Part shown: positions 31,530 through 33,642 of the stretch, one piece after another
How the letters are laid out: each line of letters begins with the position of its first letter
Numbering within the stretch: position 1 is the first letter of the stretch
Origin: Candidatus Goldiibacteriota bacterium
Lineage (GTDB): Bacteria; Oederibacteriota; JAAXVQ01
DNA: 33,642 nt
Direction of reading: 5' to 3'
NCBI GenBank assembly: GCA_020052235.1
Contig: JAGVPM010000084.1
Location: 1-33,642 of the forward strand
Notes under the pieces: generated by a model
Told to the model about the DNA's origin: nothing
Database searches by the model: none
Seen by the model: only the letters and a program-made list of their open reading frames with translations
Translations under genes and position numbers: made by a program

Positions 31530-32519
31530 TTGGAACGGCTGCGCGGAATACGGTTTAAACGGGCATTGATGGCGGGCATACAATGGTTTTCTCATTATCG
31601 CCAGGAGGTTGACCGGATCAATGTTTTTCCGGTCCCGGATGGGGATACGGGGAAAAATATGCACCATGCTTTTCAGGCTGCGTCAAAAGCCATGGAGCCT
31701 GTAAAAAGCGGAGATGTTTCGGAATGTGCCTGGGCCGCAGCCCGGGGGGCTTTAATGGGCGGGCGCGGATGTTCGGGAATGATTTTATCCGGATTTTTTT
31801 CCGGTTTTGCCGAAGGCATCGGTGAACGGCGTACGATCACAGCGGAAGATTTTGTGCGTGCGTTGCAAATCGGTTCCTTGCGGGCGCGGGAACGAGTAGA
31901 GCATCCCCGCGCAGGAACCATACTTTCCGTGGGAGAAGCAGCGGCCCACAAAGCGTCCGAAGCCGCACAGCGTACGCAGAATGTGTTCGAGGTGCTGCAG
32001 GCGGCCTGGCAGGGAGCGCAAAAAGCTTTAAACCAAACCCCGCAGCAACTCCCGGAATTAAAAAAACATCACGTGGTTGACGCCGGCGGGCAGGGGTTGG
32101 TTTATTTTTTTGAAGGCCTGGTGCGGTACAGCCGCCGCCAATCCTTGGATGCCCGCGCCGCCAGGCATGATTTGCCCGCGATTGCGTCCGGGCCTCGGGA
32201 AATGAAGGTTGCCGCTTTTACCCAACATAAATTTTGCACCGAGTTTTTACTTTCCGCGCAGGAATTAAAACCCGAAAAGTTAAGGCGCATTTTGGCCCCC
32301 TTGGGGGAACACCTCATGGTGGCTTCCGCACCCGGCGGGGTGTTCAAGATCCATATCCACACCCAAGATCCGGATTTGGTATTTGCACGCGTGGAACCTT
32401 GCGGAGCCGTTACTTGGCGCAAGGTGGATGATATGGAAAAACAGCATCATGATACTTTGAAAATGGAAAAAGGGAGAACGGATGGAACGCATCGTATTGC
32501 TGACGGACAGCACATGTGA
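31530..32519 (+). CDS. FakA/DhaL-like protein (fatty acid kinase subunit), short form
   Basis: The TTG at 31530 with AAAGGGG at 31514-31520 is the likely start, because the longer open frame overlaps rubredoxin and the family begins just here. The 329-residue product has a DhaL domain (about 1-195) with the ATP/Mg motif NVFPVPDGDTGKNM (D37, D39) and GGRGCSGMILSGFFSG. A middle domain includes FCTEFLLS, FKIHIHTQDPDLVF and KVDDMEKQH. FakA/YloV proteins usually have about 550 residues with a further C-terminal DegV-like domain, which is absent. The DegV gene overlaps its end by 38 bases. FakA phosphorylates fatty acids held by FakB, so the two would work together. Confidence 0.8.
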   Translation: MERLRGIRFKRALMAGIQWFSHYRQEVDRINVFPVPDGDTGKNMHHAFQAASKAMEPVKSGDVSECAWAAARGALMGGRGCSGMILSGFFSGFAEGIGERRTITAEDFVRALQIGSLRARERVEHPRAGTILSVGEAAAHKASEAAQRTQNVFEVLQAAWQGAQKALNQTPQQLPELKKHHVVDAGGQGLVYFFEGLVRYSRRQSLDARAARHDLPAIASGPREMKVAAFTQHKFCTEFLLSAQELKPEKLRRILAPLGEHLMVASAPGGVFKIHIHTQDPDLVFARVEPCGAVTWRKVDDMEKQHHDTLKMEKGRTDGTHRIADGQHM

Positions 32520-33336
32520 TGTTCCGCCTGAAGTATTGGCGGAAAAAAATATTCACATGGTGCCGCTGAGTGTTTTATTCGGCGATGAAGAATACCGGGA
32601 TGCCTTGGATTTAAATCCCGATCAATTTTATGCGAAATTAAAAGCCGCGCCGCAATTGCCCACTACCTCCCAACCATCCATAGGCGTTTTCTTGGAGATG
32701 TTTCAAAAAATCCGGCAAGAGGGCGCGACGCATGTTTTGGGCCTTTTTATCACAGGGAAATTTTCCGGCACGGGCCAAGCCGCCAGTGCGGCCTTCAAGA
32801 TGGTGCCGGGTTTAAAAGGCGAAATCCTTGATGCCAAATCGGCTTCCTGGGGGCATGGTTTGCTGGTTTTATACGCCCATCAATTGATTCAAAGCGGGGT
32901 ATCGTTTGCCGAGGTTTTAAACTTGATCCAAGACCGGATAAGCAAAACCATGATTTATTTTGCAGTGGATACCCTGGATGCCTTGTATCAAGGCGGGCGT
33001 ATCGGACGGGCTGCGGCTTTTTTCGGAAAACACCTGGGTATTCGCCCGCTTTTATCTTTGCCGGGGCTGACTGGGGAGATTGAGGTGGTGGGAAAGGTTA
33101 ACAGCCGGGAAGCGGCGCTTGCGGGCATGGTTAAATTAGCTTGCCAACATGTTCAAACCCGGGGATTGGTTTTTGGCATTGCGGTAATGCATTCAGCCAT
33201 GCCCATGATGCAGCGCGAACTGCTTACGGCCTTGCAGGGCAGCGGAGAAAATTGGAAAACCATAGTGGAGGGGCGCATTGGGGCGGTGATCGGCACTCAT
33301 TTGGGACCCGATGGCTGGGGCATTGCTTTGTGTTGA
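32482..33336 (+). CDS. DegV family (FakB-like) fatty acid-binding protein
   Basis: The 284-residue product has the DegV start IVLLTDSTCDVPPE, the PTTSQPS motif (residues 60-66), FITGKFSGTGQAA and LDALYQGGRIGRAA. DegV/FakB proteins bind a fatty acid with its carboxylate presented to the kinase FakA. Coupling to the FakA-like gene through a 38-base overlap supports that role: making acyl phosphate from exogenous fatty acids for phospholipid synthesis. A GGGAGAA ribosome site precedes the ATG. Confidence 0.88.
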   Translation: MERIVLLTDSTCDVPPEVLAEKNIHMVPLSVLFGDEEYRDALDLNPDQFYAKLKAAPQLPTTSQPSIGVFLEMFQKIRQEGATHVLGLFITGKFSGTGQAASAAFKMVPGLKGEILDAKSASWGHGLLVLYAHQLIQSGVSFAEVLNLIQDRISKTMIYFAVDTLDALYQGGRIGRAAAFFGKHLGIRPLLSLPGLTGEIEVVGKVNSREAALAGMVKLACQHVQTRGLVFGIAVMHSAMPMMQRELLTALQGSGENWKTIVEGRIGAVIGTHLGPDGWGIALC

Positions 33337-33488
33337 ACGCAGGTCACGGTACGCAGGCACCCGTTGAGAGGTAAAAATACATTAATCGGCTTGAGCGGGA
33401 CTTTATTAAATGATAAAGTAATTCAGGAAGTTTTCCGATAATTTGAATGAAAAAGAATTTTAGTGTGAGGCTCGACGGGAGGCCGGTG

Positions 33489-33578
33489 GTGGTGAAAACG
33501 ATTTTGGTCGTTGATGATGAAGTTGAAATTTTAAGTTTGGTTAAAAAAATTGGCGCTTCCGGAATTCGTGTGGGATGA
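33489..33578 (+). pseudogene. Response-regulator receiver domain, truncated after about 20 residues
   Basis: GTG codons at 33486, 33489 and 33492 follow GGGAGG (33477-33482). The frame gives KTILVVDDEVEILSLVKK, a clear receiver-domain start with the acidic DDE pocket, then IGASGIRVG and a TGA at 33576-33578. The phospho-accepting Asp and all later parts are missing. In the next frame the DNA reads LALPEFVWDDCVKCTA and stops at a TGA overlapping the following start, as if another gene's end had been joined here. An in-frame ATG at 33447 would add 15 residues. Confidence 0.55.
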
Positions 33579-33596
33579 TTGTGTAAAATGCACAGC

Positions 33597-33642
33597 ATGA
33601 GCAACGAGTCACTCGAAGAGTTCTACGGACACATCCTCGGCA
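33597..33642 (+). CDS. Start of a gene running off the window end
   Basis: The ATG at 33597 overlaps a TGA (33598-33600) that ends the fragment before it, an ATGA coupling. The visible product is MSNESLEEFYGHILG. An in-frame ATG at 33588 is an alternative. Too little is present to name it. Confidence 0.4.
   Translation, partial: MSNESLEEFYGHILG

Noticed and set aside
33401-33419. Hairpin ACTTTAT/ATAAAGT after the DegV gene as a terminator
   Set aside because: AT-only stem with no following T-run.

Overview
The window looks like a chromosomal segment of an uncultured diderm (Gram-negative-type) bacterium. Several proteins imply an outer membrane: a PorV-type barrel, a porin-like protein, an OmpA-like C-terminus and an O-antigen ligase. 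A Thr/Pro/Ser-rich secreted protein with a FlgD-like end resembles proteins common in poorly characterised candidate phyla (FCPU426/Omnitrophota-like lineages). That placement is an impression from protein style; no rRNA or other phylogenetic marker is present. I see no tRNA, rRNA or CRISPR array.

Layout. Positions 1-3850: two small membrane proteins, then a translationally coupled pair (Thr-rich secreted protein and PorV/UPF0164-type barrel with TPRs). 3946-5133, minus strand: truD. 5286-7578: a zinc-uptake locus (His-rich peptide, porin-like protein, znuA) that is broken, because the znuA N-terminus runs into what looks like a znuB C-terminus. 7603-9704: a decaying stretch with an intact UPF0251 regulator and its operator, a frameshifted NifX/NifB-type gene, a chromate-transporter gene with an internal deletion, and a membrane-protein N-terminus joined to a HAD-phosphatase C-terminus. 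9806-12067: a DUF454 protein and a TolB-like propeller/OmpA-like lipoprotein candidate. 12291-15126: a signalling pair, a degenerate HD-GYP protein and a class III nucleotide cyclase with related sensor regions. 15261-19897: rpiB, glyA, dCMP deaminase, a WecA/MraY-like transferase and wecB. Two near-identical structured intergenic elements lie in this run, one before glyA and one before the wecA-like gene.

19898-22500 is an accessory island: copies of a short dispersed repeat, a GIY-YIG nuclease gene lying exactly between two inverted copies, an MNT/HEPN pair, a truncated dinD, and a pair of ~85-bp direct repeats about 1.6 kb apart. 22663-28332: O-antigen ligase/TPR protein, nrdR, a MITE-like inverted repeat, an AmrS-type radical SAM enzyme, a membrane protein and an endonuclease Q-like protein. 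28492-33336: an M16 peptidase, rubredoxin, and a FakA-like/DegV (FakB-like) pair. The window ends with a truncated response regulator and the start of another gene.

The main points of interest are the duplicated structured element (15723-15853 and 17610-17745), the GIY-YIG gene enclosed by repeats, the series of apparent deletion scars at 7.4-9.7 kb, the HD-GYP domain whose HD pair reads QN, and the coupled PorV/FlgD-tail pair.
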